Shown: positions 52,732-64,000 of the stretch, piece after piece | How the letters are laid out: every line of letters starts with the position of its first letter | Numbering within the stretch: the stretch's first letter is position 1 | NCBI GenBank assembly: GCA_905182985.1 | Contig: CAJJDN010000146.1 | Location: 22,928-86,927 of the forward strand | Source: Paramecium sonneborni | Lineage: Eukaryota; Ciliophora; Oligohymenophorea; Peniculida; Parameciidae | Length of the DNA stretch: 64,000 nucleotides | Direction: 5' to 3' | The notes under the pieces: generated by a model | What the model was told of the DNA's origin: nothing | Database searches by the model: none | What the model saw: the letters and a program-made list of their open reading frames with translations, nothing else | Made by a program: the position numbers and the translations under genes

Positions 52732-54318
52732 TCATTATTAAAATCTGCTAGCACCATATCTGACTTCCAATCTTAGATTGTCATCAATTGTTAATCCTGC
52801 ACATACTTTAACTAAATTTTCAAGCATGGCCCTTTATCTTGATAATGAATTAATTGTAGTAATTCCACTCTCTGATTTAGGAGCCTTCATCAAATAACTC
52901 AACCAAGATAATACTGTGTCAAATCTTTAGAATTCAGAAGTATCCTTTGAAAATTGTATTCTCTCAAACAATTCACATAATAAAAGTAAATCCATAATCA
53001 ATGGAGCAGCTAATAATGAATCTTCACACACATTGTAAACTGCAAATGTTTATCTTCCTCCCAAGAATATTTCAGCAATGTATTCATCCATTGCCTTTTT
53101 ACTATCACCTGTTTCAGGACAATATTTTATAACAATTGTATGATCAATATTTAATTCTTCTTCTGTTGGATATAACACTTTATTTGATTCCAAAATATCA
53201 TCAACACAAGTCTTCTTACTTCTTTCTTTGCTTTTGAAACATGATTCTTATGATAAATTCTTTCCATCGTTGTTTCCTAGATGATTATATGAAATAATGG
53301 CTTTAGGTTTGATACCAGCACCAACCAAATATTCAACTAAACAGGTTTTGAATTTAGTTTATCCAGTTTTGAAATCATCTCCAGCTACAAAGACTCCAGC
53401 TTTTTCAGCTAATTCAATAACTCCTGGAACAATAGTATTTTAAGGTGATCCATTAATAAATGAGCATCCTTCTAAACAAGCAGCGCATGCAAATATTGTT
53501 GATGCACTAATTTCAGGATGGCTTGATTCAATAGATTTCAATAATTTTTCAGCATTTCCGTGAATATTTGGATCTTCAACACAAAATCTTTCAGTATTGG
53601 CAGTCCATAAAAGTATAACTTTATCTAAATTATTTAATTATTTGAAATCAGCAATATTCTTTCTAATAACATTGAGATGTTCTAATTTATTATTTCCTGG
53701 GATTACATTATCAGCTCTGTCATTCTAATTAGCTGCTATGAAATCGGGATAATAAATAGAAGGTAATGGTACCAACTTTTCCAAATATGGTCTCAATTTT
53801 TATTATAAATCATATTCAACAACTTATGCTCTATTCATTGCATCAGCTAAATTCATTGCACTAATATCCCATCCTCCAAATACTATATCACATGGATTGA
53901 CCATAGGTAATATATCTTTGAAAGGAACAAATACTTCTTCAGTATTGCATGTACCAATCTTTATTACACTACTTTATGTAAGTGAACCATAAAAGTTTGG
54001 TTAGTGAGTTCCTCTTTTACTATTCCATGTAATATTAAATTTGTTAGCTAATACACCACCAGTAAGTGTTGTTCCATTATTTCCACCCCATCCTACAAGC
54101 ATAACACCTAATTTTGGAATTCTTGTATCAGTCTTAAATTTAAAGTTTGTTGTTTATGGTTTAGCTATGTACTTGTCTCCATTCTTTTCAATGTTAGTTG
54201 ATTTGTAATCATAGTTGGAAATTAAGAAGTGATCATCTTATTAAGTTGTGGTTGATTAGACTTTCATTGATTCAATTAATTATTAACCAATTATATACAA
54301 ATTAGTATTTGTAAACAT
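52732..54318 (-). CDS. INO1: inositol-3-phosphate synthase
   Basis: ATG 54318-54316 to TGA 52732-52734: 529 codons without introns, the usual length of eukaryotic myo-inositol-phosphate synthase. It converts glucose 6-phosphate to inositol 3-phosphate using NAD, the first step of inositol and phosphoinositide synthesis, in the cytosol. The Rossmann motif [14 protein letters not shown] is at residues 75-88. Other family blocks are [71 protein letters not shown] and [11 protein letters not shown], with a typical C-terminus containing [10 protein letters not shown] and LRLEVRYG. Two Gln (TAA TAA) precede the TGA. A later in-frame ATG (codon 18) could also serve as start. A cluster of TGCGCA motifs lies just upstream. 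Confidence 0.95.
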
Positions 54319-54323
54319 TAGAG

Positions 54324-54423
54324 TGCGCATAAATTTTACAAAAAATTAACAAATGCGTATTAATAAAAAAGAAGTGCGCACTTCTTAATAATTAGAAATA
54401 ATTTAATTAATTATGAATGCGCA
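54324..54423. promoter_or_regulatory. TGCGCA cluster upstream of inositol synthase
   Basis: Within 100 bases, starting 6 bases before the start codon, there are three TGCGCA palindromes (54324-54329, 54375-54380, 54418-54423) and one TGCGTA (54354-54359). The central one is the core of an 18-bp perfect palindrome, AAGAAGTGCGCACTTCTT (54369-54386). CpG-containing hexamers are rare in this AT-rich DNA, so four in a row upstream of a metabolic gene look like binding sites for a dimeric regulator. An extended stem in the 5' leader is possible for the sites nearest the start. Confidence 0.5.
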
Positions 54424-54644
54424 TATAATAAATAAATGTATTGAATTATTATAAAAATTATTAATTAATTAATATATTACTTATATAATGATATAATTAT
54501 ATTATATATTATAATATTAATCTATAGATAGAAACATTTATCTGTAAAGAATAGGATATTGATAATTATATATGATATTAATATGAATAGAATATAAAAT
54601 AATTGAAATATGAAATATAAATATATAAAAACGGTTTAACTAAT
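54424..54644. other. very AT-rich intergenic segment
   Basis: TATA/ATAT-rich spacer between the inositol synthase promoter and the 3' end of the next minus-strand gene. No gene. Confidence 0.5.
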
Positions 54645-56130
54645 TCATGAATGAGTGAATATTAACTCAGCCTAATATTAAGCAATCTGATTGAGTAATA
54701 ATTTAGATGTGGATAGTTTTTTAATATTATTTTGATTATATGCTTTAAGACAAAGATTTAACTTGATATTAAGTAAGGTTCTTTTGTCAAGACATAATTG
54801 ATTATCAAGAAGAGAGTCTAATTAGGTTATATCATGAGTAGTAATAGTGACAATAGAATTTTTGGATGTTCTGATATTGAATTAGTAAAGACATGGATGG
54901 GATAGTTTTTTAGGTGGATTTAATACTTCTAATTCTTCTTCATGAGAGTTGGCTTTAGTAGTAATCATGGATTATGGGGGAGATACTTAAGACAACTTAA
55001 TTACAGGAGAAGGAGATTATTAGATAAACTTCTTGAATTTAATAGTCATGGCAGCCTTCATTATTTGATGGAATATTTGAAGGATACGTAGTAGTCGTAA
55101 AAGAAATGTGGCAGCCAAGATAGTATCTGTATTTGTTATCATTTCTAAGATAACTAGGACATCGAAGAACATAAAGCATCCGTATATAAATTGAAGTGGA
55201 TCTTCAATATTACGAAAGCATTTATAAATATCTGGGATAAGTAGTGAGGCTACTACATATCTCACCTAACTAAGGTACACCATTATACCTAGGTGTCTGA
55301 GTAATTATTCTACTCACGAATGAGTGACAATCTCAATACTCCCTAAGATGGCATTTTTTAAGGCACCCTCATTCTATCCAATAAAAGAACATTTAGAGTC
55401 AGTTCCACACTTCCCCAAATTAGTTCACCCAAATTACCCTCTATCATAGATCCGTTTTAATATATTAATAAATTTATATTAATTATCATATTTCCCCTCT
55501 TCTAACCAAATAAAATATCATACCAACTAAAATACCGCTCATTTTAGCATCATATCTCATACAACCTTTTTTATCTTATCTAAACCTTTCTTTTATATAA
55601 TGAACACTCCCACCCTGGAGTACAATACAGTAAGATTTTTTATTTTGAAAATTGCCTTAATAATATGTTAATACAGAATTACAGGCTGCATTTGCACTCA
55701 AAGTATACTATTATACCTTGATTGCAACAGCCCTCCTATAACTGATATTTAATTCAACTTCTATTTTTTATCAAAATAACAAAAATCAACATATTAAACA
55801 CTTGATTCTATCTCTCTTCTTACATAAGCTCAATGTATTTTAATGAGAAAACGAATGAATTTATTAGGTGATTCCATATTCCTTATTTAAATATATTAAT
55901 ATAATAAATTCTCCTCAACTCATAAATCCAAGATGAAGAGTAAAGTGTTTTTACACAAAATTCTTATCTATATTCTAGAAATATTCGCCTTGTCTAACAA
56001 ATGGATAATGCCATAATACATTCATTTCCCAAATATATTTCTATCATATAAAAATAGAGAGATATTTATAATCTGTACTAAAATCTATCATTAATCTATC
56101 AATAATGATATTTATATATTTTATTTCAAT
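54645..56130 (-). CDS. probable membrane protein, function unknown
   Basis: The minus-strand coding sequence is clear from about 56,010 (LGNECIMALSICQTRRIFLE) through WNHLINSFVFSLKYIELMQE to the TGA at 54645-54647. Introns of about 20, 31, 22, 28 and 23 nt keep it open; the last one (GTATAATGG...TTAG, 55267-55289) joins QNNYSDTQ to VRYVVASLLIPDIYKCFRN. The middle has two hydrophobic helices (PLQFIYGCFMFFDVLVILEM, and an Arg-dotted one, TFLLRLLRILQIFHQIM). The tail is hydrophilic (VITIT-type Ser/Thr stretch, LLNIKLNLCLKAYNQNN). The Arg-containing helix faintly recalls a voltage-sensor segment, but I would not name a family. The 5' end is unresolved; it must lie between about 56,010 and 56,190. 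Confidence 0.5.
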
Positions 56131-56192
56131 TACTATGGAGATTTAGATAATAATTTAGCTATTTTTATCATTATTAATATTAATTAAATTTT

Positions 56193-56861
56193 ATGAATAA
56201 TATTTCTAATCTTATTGGGTAACGAACTAATTCATAATAATCAAAATAAACATCGTCTTCTATTCATAACCAAGAAAATCCATAAATTCAAATCTATGAT
56301 CAATTGAAAATTTCTTTGAGAAATGACTGTTAAAAACAAATCAAAAAAAATTATACTCGATACTAAATTTTTGAATATAAAACTTAAAAAGAACTAGAAT
56401 TTTTGATTTAGTTTATTCAACAAACATGTATTCATAATCCTTCATGTATTCATGAATAATTATTTGATAAAAATTCACATAATAAAAAATTTAGATAATT
56501 GTGTGATTTTCGAAATGATTGGACTAAACTGATTTTGAAGGCAGAAAAACAATTTGAGAAAGCTCTAATCAATAAATAAATTGCTCTTAATTATTAAACT
56601 AATGAGGACTCTTTTAAAATTATAATTCTAGAAGCAATTAATAATAAAGAAAACTCTCTAAAAATGTTAATCGAAAAATCTAAATAAGAAAAATAGTTTT
56701 GTGAATATGCTAAGAGATAGGCCATAAAATTATAACAGAAGCTTGATTACTCGGAATCTTTATTATGCCAATTTGAAGATGTATAAAACCGCAAGAGATA
56801 TATTCAGCCTCCATCAATTTGGTCATTTATGAATTGTTCATGTAATACTACTATAATTTGA
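56193..56861 (+). CDS. hypothetical helical protein, 222 aa
   Basis: ATG 56193 to TGA 56859-56861, exactly 223 codons, no introns. The start is MNNISNLIGQRTNSQQSKQT. There is a short Cys pair region (QQTCIHNPSCIHEQLF), a central helical Lys/Glu region (KLILKAEKQFEKALINKQIA ... EAINNKENSLKMLIEKSKQE) and a C-terminal Cys/Trp stretch (PPSIWSFMNCSC). No family recognised. Its start faces the 5' end of the membrane protein gene. Its stop is 6 bases from the stop of the gene on the other strand. Confidence 0.7.
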
Positions 56862-56867
56862 TAATAG

Positions 56868-57602
56868 TCATTTATTTTTTAATTATTCCTTTAATTCAAT
56901 AATTTCTTATTATAACAATTTTATGAACTATTCTTGATGAGTCATTTAAGCCTTAGTAATTTCTTCTCTTATTTATTCTTATAATTAGTTTTATTTATTG
57001 TTTTCCAATAATTATGATGACTTACATTATAATTCAACTGATAATTTTTGAATCATAATCTAGGAATCATTCAGCTTTATTACTAATTCATTCTTCTCTT
57101 ATTTTAATTGATCTACTTAACTTAACATTAAATAATTCTATTGATCAAAATGATCATACTAAAATTGTTATTATTCAATCGATGTTTCTAATTCGTAAAT
57201 TTAATTCAATAATGCTTAATTTTCATATTCTAATGATACTATTCTTTCGCTCTTTTGATTCATCAATTAAGTTAGTTAATCTAACTCATTGATCAAAGTT
57301 TCTAACTAACCCGAGAAAAGTATTTTTTATCTGAATGCACTTTATTACAATTATTATTCATAAGTCAATATTTATTGTTTCATTTATCTATTATTTAAGA
57401 TCTATTCATCTAATTAAACTTGTAGTCTTCTATTTTTATCTTTGAATTATTCTTCTAGTTTAGAGATGTATTTTTGAAATTAATCAACTTGTGCTTTTAA
57501 GTTTGTAATTTCTGAATGATAGAAATCGTAACTTAATTCAATATGAGGTGTTTCTTGTATGCTTGAGTTTTGTTACCAATCTCTGACTGTATACTCTGAC
57601 AT
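56868..57602 (-). CDS. coiled-coil protein, 244 aa
   Basis: ATG 57602-57600 to TGA 56868-56870, 245 codons, no introns. After MSEYTVRDWQQNSSIQETPH nearly all of the protein is a regular coiled coil (ITNLKAQVDQFQKYISKLEE, LETLINELDQLTQLMNQKSE, ENNKQNQLQEQIREEITKAQ). This implies an elongated dimer, such as a ciliary, basal-body or cortical component. Identity unknown. It is followed in the same direction by nothing within 6 bases of the opposing gene, and preceded 42 bases upstream by the stop of the RCC1 gene. Confidence 0.75.
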
Positions 57603-57643
57603 TAGTAAATTTTAATTATAACAGCTAAATGTATATATATATA

Positions 57644-58005
57644 TCATGCGTCATTTATTTTGATCAATTATTTTGCTTCTCTTTATTTTTGGAGTAATCT
57701 TTCTTGCATTTTTTGATATTTGGTTTAATATATTTTAGTATCATCTTTTAATCGTTTCCATTTGATAGGTAAGAAACATTGTTCTTTAGTCATTAGATTA
57801 TCCATTAGTAATTTTTCATGAAATCCATTATGAATTCTTTTGACATACTCATATTTCATGATATTAGGATCTTGAATAAATTCATTTTAATTCTAAGTAT
57901 GGAGAGATTAATTTTACTATGTATTTTATTATGATTTAATAATTGATGTTTATTCAGTAAGAGTTTGAGATTTAGTAATTGAACGTGATTATCTTTATGT
58001 ATTTG

Positions 58006-58041
<36 letters not shown>

Positions 58042-59707
58042 TATTTGATTATGAAATGGATTAGGATCTAATAATATGAGAAGAATAAGGTATATATAAT
58101 GGATTTAATCTTTCTGATTCTAGAATGAGATCTGAAACTTTATCAATTTCAATAGCTTAATATAATTTAGTATTGAGTATATGTAAAGGTATCTTAGTTT
58201 TAAATAGTGGAGCTGAATTAGAATCTAAAGAAAGTTTTCTAAAGAGTTACCATTAATCTTTAATATCTTTAATTTCTTTTTATGATTATTTAATTTTATC
58301 ATGTGGTTTATTTGTTTAAATGAGAGTAGGGATTAATTATTAAGATTATTCTAATCTGATTGTACTAGATCTCTTTTTGTTTATAGATTTATTTGTTTCT
58401 GTAGAAGTATCAGGAAATTAAATAGTGCTTCTTCTTTTTATTTATTAAATATACATAGGTTGTTTTCTTTACAATCTTGTAAATAAGAAATCTTCAGGTT
58501 TCATTTACTTAACTTATTATTCTAAAATTCTAGAATTAATTTCTTAAAGACACTTTGTTTTTTTATTATCATCATAATAGATATTTCTAATTTTATTATT
58601 TTTGAGTTCGACATATTATTTATATTTTAAAACTTTATCTTTAATTTATTATTTAAAATGTTGAGATACTTGATTCGCTTATTAATTAGCAATAAATAAA
58701 ACAATATTATCTCCACAAATAAATTATTCACATCTGATTTCTGTATTAACATATGATGGTATGGCATTTGAATGATTCCATTAATATAAACGACCAACTT
58801 AATCAACACATGCTGCTTATTTTAATGATACTTCTATTTTACGTATATTACAATAATTATTAGATACATATACTTACTTAATTTTCAATGCATCTTCAAA
58901 ACTCATAGATTTCAATCCATTTCCCCATTCATACATTACTCCTTCATAATTTAATACTAAACTATAACTAATGCCACATTAAACATCTGAAATATCTTGT
59001 AATTAAATTATTCTTGTTGGACATTAAACTAATGTATTGTAAGAATAATCACTCATTTATAATCCTAATTCCCCATTCTTACCATTCCCCCAAGAATAAA
59101 CTTAATTCTTTTCATCCAATATTAATGCATGTGTGTTTGAACATGCTATTTTCTTCACCTTATTCATTATCAATACTGCATTTCCTATTGAAACTTTATT
59201 CATTCTAATTCCCAATATATTTGTAAATCCTTATCCATATAAATTACCTTCTGATATATAATAAAAACGTTCATTCTAAGCATTCAATTAACTTACCCCT
59301 CTCACTCCTAAACATTTACCTTTCTACTATTATTATAAACAATTAAACTTTGTATCTCCCCAACAATATAATCTATCATCATCATCATAACCATATCCAT
59401 AACTCTCTGAACATGATATCAACTTATAATTCTATTCTAATTTTAATGGTTTCTTTTGTACATCACAAATCATTCCTAAACCCAATTATCCATATTAATT
59501 CTCTCCAAAAACCCAAATCTCATCTCTATAATTATTGATTTTAATACTTCTCTCCTTTTAAAAAGAATGATCGAAATTATCCAAATATTTTTACTATTCT
59601 TGCTTCTAACTCTATATTATTTACTGAGCCCATCTATTTTGAATTCACTAAATCATTACGACCTATAAAAAACACTACTTTTATTTTCACAAACTACCAT
59701 TGCTCAT
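57644..59707 (-). CDS. RCC1-repeat protein, 668 aa
   Basis: The ATG at 59707-59705 reads MSNG. Introns of 35 nt (GTAGTTTGTG...TTATAG) and 22 nt (GTATTAAAATC...TTATAG) lead to the body; 669 codons to TGA 57644-57646. RCC1-like blades: EIWVFGENQYGQLGLG, DRLYCWGDTKFN, IACSNTHALILDEKNQVYSWG followed by NGKNGELGLQ, and GISYSLVLNYEGVMYEWGNG. These occupy about residues 50-330 and form a beta-propeller. The C-terminal half is disordered or helical with a Gln run of 10 (58007-58041) and a conserved-looking end (EYVKRIHNGFHEKLLMDNLM ... KRLKDDTKIYQTKYQKMQ). RCC1 repeats serve as GTPase exchange factors or as scaffolds; with a long C-terminal region and no kinase or HECT domain the role is open. Confidence 0.85.
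58007..58041 (-). repeat. TAA microsatellite encoding polyglutamine
   Basis: Ten or eleven TAA triplets (ATT/TTA on the plus strand) within the RCC1-repeat gene, read as Gln. Confidence 0.9.
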
Positions 59708-60688
59708 TTATACTCCTTTATTATTTATTATTTATTATTTCCTATTATAATCTTTATCTAATACAAAATTAACTCTTTTCATTAATATTCTTATTATTCT
59801 CCTACATCTTATTAAATAATCTTTAAAAATAGCCTAATCCATTTATCCACATCACATCCATTTTTATAAAATCTTAAACAATTCACCTTCTAATTATTAC
59901 ATCACTCTTAATATATCATATAAATCTAACATTATCATCTTACTTTTACTTAAATCATTCATATTACTAACTTGCCATATCAATAATTTAAGAATAGTAG
60001 TATTCCTACCATTTATATACTTTCAAATCGATCGAAAAATGCTTTGCTTAAAAGGAAACTATAAATAAGGATCGTATTACAGAAAACAACATCAAAATTA
60101 AATGTAAATGTATTTTTAATAACATTCTTAATTAAATTACAATATACATTTCTTAATCAAAATTTATTAAGTAAATCCATAATTTATTTATTTTATCAAA
60201 AACCATCAGAATATAATAATCTAAATTTTTAAAGTTAAGAACGTCGCTCTCTTTTTTTTTTGGCATACTAATAATATTAATTATTCAAAAAATCAGTGTA
60301 TTATGAAATAATCAATATTTTACATTAATTTAGATACTAATAATTTCCTAAAATTAATACAATACTAAAATATTTCAATTATTATAAAAATATTATTGAA
60401 AATTAGTGATTTTAATTTGAAAAAGAATTGATATAAATAGCTTATCAAAGCAAGTATTTAATTTTATAAAAAATATAAAACTTCTTGATTCATCAGATAA
60501 ATTCAATCACTTTATTAACAATAATCAATAATCAGAATTATAAGAATGTAAATCTATCAAAATCTTCAACAAGATAAATGAAAATAAAACTTTGACTTTA
60601 ATAGATTAAATATTGAGTAACAGAATTTTTTTTGTTTTTTATATATTTATTTTCATATTCATATTTATCATTATTATAATTATTTAAT
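59708..60688. other. intergenic, possible relic of the coiled-coil family
   Basis: AT-rich. At 60246-60270 the sequence CGCTCTCTTTTTTTTTTGGC then ATACTAATAA resembles the conserved R-S-L-x-x-C-W-A-Y block of the coiled-coil family (CGCTCTCTTTTTTGTTGGGCATA in copy 1), but no open frame surrounds it. It may be a fragment of a fourth copy. Otherwise nothing seen. Confidence 0.35.
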
Positions 60689-63221
60689 ATGAAAATACAA
60701 AGACATTAAATTAATAGTTTTTCAAAAATAGGTAGTTATAATTCATAAATATCTGAAATTTCTTGGAAATTAAACTCAGAGTTATAAATAATTTCAAAAG
60801 TGCTTTAACAACAAAGAGATGAATATTTAAAGTTAAAAAATGTTGCAAAAAAACTATTAGACTTAATAGATATAAATTATACGATTTAGGAATTGGAAAA
60901 ACTATTTTAAGATGATTAAATAACTTTTGAAAATATAAAGAATAGAATTAAATTCTATTTTAATAAACATCAAATTAATAAAAATCCAAATGTATCATTC
61001 TAAATAAATTTTATTTTAATAGGACCATAAAGTTTAAATTTAAGCTCAATACAGTTATACCAATAATATTAAAAATGAATAAGAGGATTTAAGAAACTAA
61101 AAATTTGATTCTTAAAAGTGTACATTTGAATAATATAAGATAGAAGATAGTACAGTACCATATGATTCAAGAGATGTTTAATAATGTAATAATATTATTA
61201 GCTACGTTGATAATATTATATAGAAAACGAGAGAAATAAATAATGAAATAGAGGATATTTGTCAATAAAATAACAAAATCGATCAAGATTAAGGAGAAAT
61301 TGAATAAAAACAAATAAGTGAAATAACAGGATTGCTAACAAATGTCATAGATGCTATAAGCATTATATATAACCGTCTATCTAATGATAACAGAATGAAT
61401 AAAGATGGAATAAAGATTATGTTGTTCTTAAACTCAACCAATAAGATATTTTAAAAGTTAAAGTGTTTTATTGCCTAACTAGAAAATAGATTAGAATACT
61501 TAAATTTATAATTAATGGTTTTTAAAATTGAAAAACTAAATCTCTAAAATGAGATAAATATAAGATATGAAAAATATGATGAATCGTTAACTAATTATTA
61601 AAAATTATTCTAGAATTAATTGAGATTTTATGTTGACCATGAAACTATTGTAGAAACTCTATAAAATTAAATAGTTAAACTCAATAATGAACAAGATGTG
61701 TTAAGAAATAAAGTATTTGAGTATTCATAGTTAATAATTGAACTATAAATTATATAAAATGATACAAATAATCAAGCTAATGAGAAATAAGATGACAGCA
61801 TGAAAAAGTTAAAAGCTGCTTTTCTTTAAGAAAATTATGATTTAGAAAACTTCATTGCAAGTATTATAATTATTTATTTGTTAATAAGCTAACAGGATGT
61901 CCTACGATAAAATTTGCTCTCTAATCTGTTGGGCATACTAAGAATATTCTTAATTGAAGTAAACATTTTAAGATGAAATAAAAACATTATAACATATTTT
62001 AAGAAACTAAGAACAACATATAATTAAGAGAAAATCTCTTATAATGAACAAATTGCTTCATTATAATAATGCTTAGAAAAAAACATAGAATTATTATAAA
62101 AATAATTTACAAGAAATAATGAAATTCAAAATTCAAATAACAAATTACATAAATAGTTAATAGAAAATTAAAATCAATTACATTAAACTATATTTTAATA
62201 TTAATTATAAATTTTGGAAAATGAATCTTTCAAAATTTAAGAAGTTTAACAATATAAAGAGCAAATTAACAGTTTAAATAGTTTAAGAGATGAAACAATA
62301 AAAAATATAAAGCAAATTATATAAAATTCTAAATAATATTCATCTTAAAACGAAGAAAATTAAGTTATTTAATTAGATGAAATTGAGGATTAAAATTTTC
62401 AGCAAATTTTGAATTTTATTAACTAATTCATAGTAAATATTAAAAATACTGAAGATAAACAAGAAAATTTAAAATAAAAAATTGTATAAGATTTTGATAT
62501 AAATAAAGATAAAAATTAAAATATATAACTATTGATATAATAATTAGATAAAAATCAAATTACTTTTAAGGTGATAATAAATTTATTTGAAAAAATAATA
62601 AAATAAATGTAAAAATTTTATAATATAAATTAATAATTAATAAATAACTTAATGAAAAATTGACTGAATATAAATAGCATTATAATTAATCCAATTAATA
62701 ATTAGAATAGTTATTAGCTAAATTGGAAAGTTAATAATCAGTAGAATCATAAAATATTTAAGAATTAATTATTGATAGAAGAATATCGATATAAGAAGAT
62801 TTTTATATAGCATTTTCCATCCAAGGTATGAATTTTAAATAATTTAGAGATATTGAATTAATCAAATGAAGATTACTTTGAAAAATAAAAGGAACTTGTT
62901 TATAAATTGGCCACTGTAAGCTTAGAATTGATAGTTTAAGAAAACTTTAAAGAAGAAGGAAATAAAGAATTAATATCAATAATTTTTGGTTTTATCGATA
63001 ATATTAGCAATCAAGATTTAAAAAATGATATCGATATCATGATAGGAAAATGGGAAAGGAACAGATAGTTGTTTGAGAAAATTAATAATAAATTAGATAG
63101 AAATAACAACAGGTTATAGAAAATCATTTTTATAATGTCAAGAGCATCAATAATGTTAGAAAGATTAAGAATTTATGTGAAAGAAAAAGGAAAAGATATT
63201 ATATAATATGATTAAAAATGA
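60689..63221 (+). CDS. long coiled-coil protein (module copy 3)
   Basis: ATG 60689 (MKIQRHQINSFSKIGSYNSQ). A 31-nt intron (about 60984-61014) follows KNPN, and a 28-nt intron (about 61861-61888) leads to the family block YDKICSLICWAYQEYSQLKQ. A 22-nt intron near 62,825 opens the C-terminal region (NEDYFEKQKELVYKLATVSL ... RLQKIIFIMSRASIMLERLR). TGA is at 63219-63221. Around 61,990-62,030 the frame changes without any GT...AG pair to explain it; aligned to copy 1 the DNA is 16 bases shorter there. So either a deletion has broken the gene or a base error is present. If read through, about 800 residues, nearly all coiled coil. It lies 78 bases upstream of ARPC2. Function unknown. Confidence 0.6.
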
Positions 63222-63299
63222 TTGTATATAATAAATGTTATCTTGATATATTATAAAACAATTAAAATTAGTATTTAATAAATATAAAAAATAAAAAAA

Positions 63300-64000
63300 A
63301 TGATGTTAATTGATCCATAGAACAAGTTACTTAAGACATAGATAATGGAATTGATTATGTAATTGATTATAAAGAGTGTAGGAATAAATAAAAAAGAATC
63401 GTAGTAGCAAAAGATTATAATTATTCATGCACAAAATTGGAATATATGGAAGATGGTAAATTGTTTTTATCATTTTAATGTTTTAATTTTAATGAGATTT
63501 TTAGTATTGCAGGTAATTACATGATAGGAAAATATTATAAGGGTAATAAAATATATATAAGAAATAGATTATACTAGAGAGGAGACAGAAAATGGATTTA
63601 ATTTAACATTTTCATTTGATGCATAATCAGCAAAAGAAGAACCTAAGATTCCAAAGAATGCAACTGAAGCAGAGAAAGCTGAAATATAAGAATTAAGATA
63701 GTAAATAAGAGGAGAGAATTAGAAATTATTTGAGAAAGTCACAAGAGATTTTTCATAAATAAGAAGAAACTTTTATGCAGTTGCTTTTGAATAGGCATTT
63801 GATTAAATTAATAAAGGAGAAGGGGCTAATAAATTTAAATATTAAAGTAGAGAAAATGAAGTTGTATATGCAATACCTGATAAAGATGCATTAAACATAT
63901 TCTATGAAATATCATTTTAGGATAATGTAGATAGAACATTAGCAAATTTAATAATTACAGAGATTATTGATGCAAAGAAAAATGTGAAGATGGCACCACC
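63300..64000 (+). CDS. ARPC2: Arp2/3 complex subunit 2 (ARPC2), runs off the window
   Basis: The start MMLIDPQNKLLKTQI matches the ARPC2 N-terminus (MILLEVNNRIIEET-like). After a frame change I could not assign (about 63,335-63,350) the sequence reads RIVVAKDYNYSCTKLEYMED and GKLFLSFQCFNFNEIF. A 35-37 nt intron (about 63542-63578) leads to GFNLTFSFDAQSAKEEPKIP, then RRNFYAVAFEQAFDQINKGE, REN.VVYAIPDKDALNIFYE and KKNVKMAPP at the window edge. Block order and spacing follow ARPC2 (p34). With ARPC4 it forms the backbone of the Arp2/3 complex that branches actin filaments. This is the least damaged of three copies; the C-terminal third lies outside the window. Confidence 0.65.

Noticed and set aside
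55020..55265. Stand-alone 81-residue membrane protein
   Set aside because: It is an exon portion of the longer minus-strand gene; the apparent start is a GTG at an intron acceptor.

Overview
The window looks like somatic (macronuclear) DNA of a ciliate close to Paramecium. It is very AT-rich. Long frames stay open only if TAA and TAG are read as Gln and TGA is the sole stop. Frames are joined across 19-37 nt GT...AG introns. The recognisable genes are eukaryotic: an AGC kinase, inositol-3-phosphate synthase, a nucleolin-like RNA-binding protein, SF-assemblin, MORN, WD40 and RCC1 proteins. I saw no rRNA, tRNA, CRISPR array or telomeric repeat. All coordinates were read by eye using the ciliate code.

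Left half (1-31 kb), gene-poor and rich in multigene families. A decayed region (about 60-1110) is followed by a cysteine-rich secreted protein (1753-4879, -). Next comes a 14-repeat WD40 protein (6174-8858, +). A repeat family with SGGG and G-K-W motifs has one relic (about 10010-10300, +), one degenerate member (12216-13743, -) and one intact B-box member with 8 introns (16728-19068, +). Then 4.4 kb with no gene, a tiny Q/N-rich ORF (23534-23680), and a large cysteine-rich membrane protein (24088-28481, -). A coiled-coil protein (28952-29449, +), a TPR protein (29484-30654, +) and an unknown protein (31098-32015, -) close this half.

Middle (31.8-42.1 kb). The same genes appear two or three times as apparently identical inverted copies whose inner limits coincide with single N bases at 34838, 39958 and 42106. 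This is either an assembly artefact (contigs with overlapping, oppositely oriented ends) or a very recent palindrome. The unique content is a coiled-coil gene (35128-36627, -), a MORN protein (36688-37965, +), SF-assemblin (38497-39329, +; also 33028-33860 and 40016-40848), a small basic protein and the unknown 31098-32015 gene. The unknown product, the coiled-coil protein, MORN and SF-assemblin would all fit a cortical or ciliary cytoskeleton.

Right half (42-64 kb), compact. A two-gene module, a coiled-coil gene followed by a homologue of Arp2/3 complex subunit 2 (ARPC2), occurs three times. Copies on the minus strand are at 42.5-44.4 kb (ARPC2 broken) and 45.0-47.3 kb (ARPC2 a relic). A plus-strand copy at 60.7-64.0 kb has the best ARPC2, which runs off the window. 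Between them lie a nucleolin-like gene (48345-50218, +), an unknown gene (50413-51352, -), a probably myristoylated AGC kinase (51521-52683, +), inositol-3-phosphate synthase (52732-54318, -) with a cluster of TGCGCA motifs upstream, a probable membrane protein (54645-about 56130, -), two small genes that converge with 6 nt between their stops (56193-56861, + and 56868-57602, -), and an RCC1-repeat protein (57644-59707, -).
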